Source: Desulfomonile tiedjei (GTDB lineage: Bacteria > Desulfobacterota > Desulfomonilia > Desulfomonilales > Desulfomonilaceae). Taken from it: DNA of 7,817 bases. How positions within the stretch are numbered: the first letter of the stretch is position 1; every line of letters begins with the position of its first letter. This document shows, piece after piece, positions 6,431-7,817 of the stretch. The stretch spans positions 1 to 7,817 of the forward strand of contig DYRE01000094.1 in NCBI GenBank assembly GCA_020718965.1. The letters run 5' to 3'. The notes under the pieces are model-generated. The model was not told the origin of the DNA. It saw nothing but the letters and a program-made list of their open reading frames with translations, and searched no databases. The position numbers were made by a program, and so were the translations under genes.

Positions 6431-7282
6431 TCAGGCCAGGCCACGTTTGGCCAATACCGGCACTGGAGAGACGATATGTTTCTCGAACCAGTTTTTGGTT
6501 AAGGGGTCACCGAAAGCCAGACCGATAAGCTCTGTCAGATACATGACCGGCATCTGGTACACCTTGCCTGAGGCTTTTGATATGTCGGCCTGTCTTGTGT
6601 CAAGGTTGGCCTGGCACATGGGGCACATGGTTACCATTACGTCAGCGCCCACCATAATAGCCATGTCTATGAGCTTACGGGAAAGCTTGACCACCATCTC
6701 TGTTTTGCTCACGGCCAACGAGCCTCCGCAGCAGTCGGTCTTGTAAGGCCATCTCAATACTTCGGCTCCAAGGGCTGAAAGAATGTCATCCATCTGAGTC
6801 GGATTTTCCGAATTATCAGGTTCAACCACTTCTACCGGACGAACCGCCAGACAACCATAATAAGGAACCACACGCAAACCTTCCAGGGGCTTGGACTTCT
6901 TCTCCTTGATCAGCTTGAGAAGCTCCGGCTTATGAAACATGTCCATACCGGATATCACGTCTATCTCTCCCTTGAACGGAAACTGCCTTTGCAGTTCAGC
7001 GTCTTTGAGCAAATGCTGTGAAGCGGCACGCATCCGTACATGACAGCCTGCGCATGGCGCCACGACATCCTTGCCCATACGCTCGGCTGTTATAAGGTCC
7101 CTGGCCGGTAACGCGGTCTCAAGATACGCATCCACCATGTGAGCCGATGAAGCCCCACAACATGTCCAGTCAGGGATCTCAGTCAACACAACGCCGATCC
7201 TCTCAGCGCAGTTTCTGAAAGACTCATCAAGCTCCTGGGCCGAACCCTTTAGCGTACATCCGGGATAATAACTGAATTCCAT
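6431..7282 (-). CDS. hdrB: Heterodisulfide-reductase-type subunit B (HdrB-like, CCG domains)
   Basis: 283-residue cytoplasmic iron-sulfur subunit with two cysteine-rich CCG domains. In HdrB of methanogens these ligate two non-cubane [4Fe-4S] clusters that reduce the CoM-S-S-CoB disulfide. In bacteria the natural disulfide or electron acceptor is usually unknown. Domain 1 has C9, C41-C42-G43 and C77-x-x-C80. Domain 2 has C144, C184-C185-G186 and C220-x-x-C223. The full cysteine set is present with family-like spacing (31 and 34 residues in domain 1, 39 and 34 in domain 2). The linker segment RPVEVVEPDNSENPTQMD is typical of HdrB. The ATG has GAGGA 7 nt upstream. hdrC ends 28 bp before it on the same strand, so the two are almost certainly an operon. 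No hdrA follows, so the flavin subunit must be upstream or elsewhere. Other CCG-domain proteins (GlpC, LutA, succinate dehydrogenase SdhE types) are less likely given the HdrC partner. Confidence 0.9.
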   Translation of the reverse strand: MEFSYYPGCTLKGSAQELDESFRNCAERIGVVLTEIPDWTCCGASSAHMVDAYLETALPARDLITAERMGKDVVAPCAGCHVRMRAASQHLLKDAELQRQFPFKGEIDVISGMDMFHKPELLKLIKEKKSKPLEGLRVVPYYGCLAVRPVEVVEPDNSENPTQMDDILSALGAEVLRWPYKTDCCGGSLAVSKTEMVVKLSRKLIDMAIMVGADVMVTMCPMCQANLDTRQADISKASGKVYQMPVMYLTELIGLAFGDPLTKNWFEKHIVSPVPVLAKRGLA

Positions 7283-7310
7283 TGTATTTCCTCTTTATAA
7301 GGATAAACCT

Positions 7311-7817
7311 TTATTTCATCGCCGATTTCCGGAACACCTCTTTTACTTCACTGAGATTCCCAGTCTTCTGTGGTAACAGATGAAGTTTGCCCTTGCGGAA
7401 CATGTTCCAGCCAAGCTCCATGTCATCCATGTAAGTCTTGGTCCTGAGCTTGTACATCCCAACAAGGAACAACTCGTAAACCCTGCCGAATCTCTTGACC
7501 GTATCCATAAAAGTCTTGTGGAAAATGGCCACTTTCGGGTCAGTTACCATGGCCTTGCTCTTCAGGATGTTATGTCTAATCGGATCAAGCAGCGCCGGCA
7601 CGTCAATCCCGTTCGGACACCTGGCCCCACATGTATGACACGTCAAACACAGCCATATACTCTTGGAAGAGACTATCTTGTCCACTTCCCCCAGCACCGC
7701 CAGTCGTACAAGCTGATGAGGCAGAAGATCCATCTCGGACGCGACCGGACATCCCGCTGAGCACTTGCCACATTGGTAGCACTGATTGATTACCGATATC
7801 AGATCGCCCGACATGGG
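7311..7817 (-). CDS. hdrC: Heterodisulfide-reductase-type subunit C (HdrC-like), probably 5'-truncated by the window
   Basis: Ferredoxin-like subunit that passes electrons to the HdrB clusters. Numbered from the first visible ATG (7812-7814; 167 residues), two complete [4Fe-4S] motifs appear: C12-x2-C15-x2-C18-x3-CP at 22 (CYQCGKCSAGCP) and C56-x2-C59-x2-C62-x3-CP at 66 (CLTCHTCGARCP). The tail with FHKTFMDTVKRFGRVYEL and GKLHLLPQK is typical of bacterial HdrC. The frame stays open to the window edge and no ribosome binding site can be seen. Only 11 residues precede the first cysteine, and MSGDLI resembles the internal LSG segment found before this motif in relatives, so the true start probably lies beyond 7817. 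It is followed by hdrB after 28 bp. HdrC-like electron-transfer subunits of other complexes cannot be excluded. Confidence 0.88.
   Translation of the reverse strand, partial: PMSGDLISVINQCYQCGKCSAGCPVASEMDLLPHQLVRLAVLGEVDKIVSSKSIWLCLTCHTCGARCPNGIDVPALLDPIRHNILKSKAMVTDPKVAIFHKTFMDTVKRFGRVYELFLVGMYKLRTKTYMDDMELGWNMFRKGKLHLLPQKTGNLSEVKEVFRKSAMK

Noticed and set aside
6418..6452. Possible terminator after hdrB: GGCCA-AACG-TGGCC hairpin followed by T4 and T6 tracts on the minus strand
   Set aside because: The stem is only 5 bp, lies inside the hdrB coding end, and is separated from the first T tract by 8 nt. Too weak to call.

Overview
The window looks like a piece of chromosome from a Gram-negative anaerobe, most likely Desulfobacterota (the former Deltaproteobacteria). 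This is inferred from three things. An hdrC-hdrB pair encodes heterodisulfide-reductase-type subunits, which are typical of anaerobic energy metabolism. A glnD-xerD pair is present. Two predicted outer-membrane beta-barrel proteins carry signal peptides. No mobile element, CRISPR array, rRNA or tRNA is visible.

Layout, left to right. 72-977 (minus) encodes the tyrosine recombinase XerD with all six catalytic residues. 35 bp upstream of it, 1013-3742 (minus) encodes GlnD, the PII uridylyltransferase/uridylyl-removing nitrogen sensor; the two probably form one transcript. A 422-bp AT-rich divergent intergenic region (3743-4164) follows. It holds candidate promoters for both directions and a perfect 16-bp palindrome. 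4165-5163 (plus) encodes a 332-residue exported barrel that I identify as an omptin-family outer-membrane protease: the catalytic D-x-D and D-x-H pairs are present, and the distance between them is the same as in OmpT. Convergent to it, 5361-6266 (minus) encodes an unrecognised, cysteine-free, signal-peptide-bearing barrel protein with its own candidate promoter and a 5' hairpin. From 6431 to the right edge (minus) lie hdrB and hdrC, probably one operon entering from outside the window.

The genes fall into unrelated modules: nitrogen signalling plus chromosome-dimer resolution (glnD-xerD), cell surface (omptin and the unknown barrel), and electron transfer (hdrCB). The most noteworthy content is the omptin, a family known mainly from enterobacteria. 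Its catalytic residues are kept, but the acidic residues that give OmpT its basic-residue specificity, and the arginines implicated in LPS binding, are not. The second point of interest is the palindrome shared by the glnD/omptin divergent promoters. I see no evidence for a wholly new multi-gene system.
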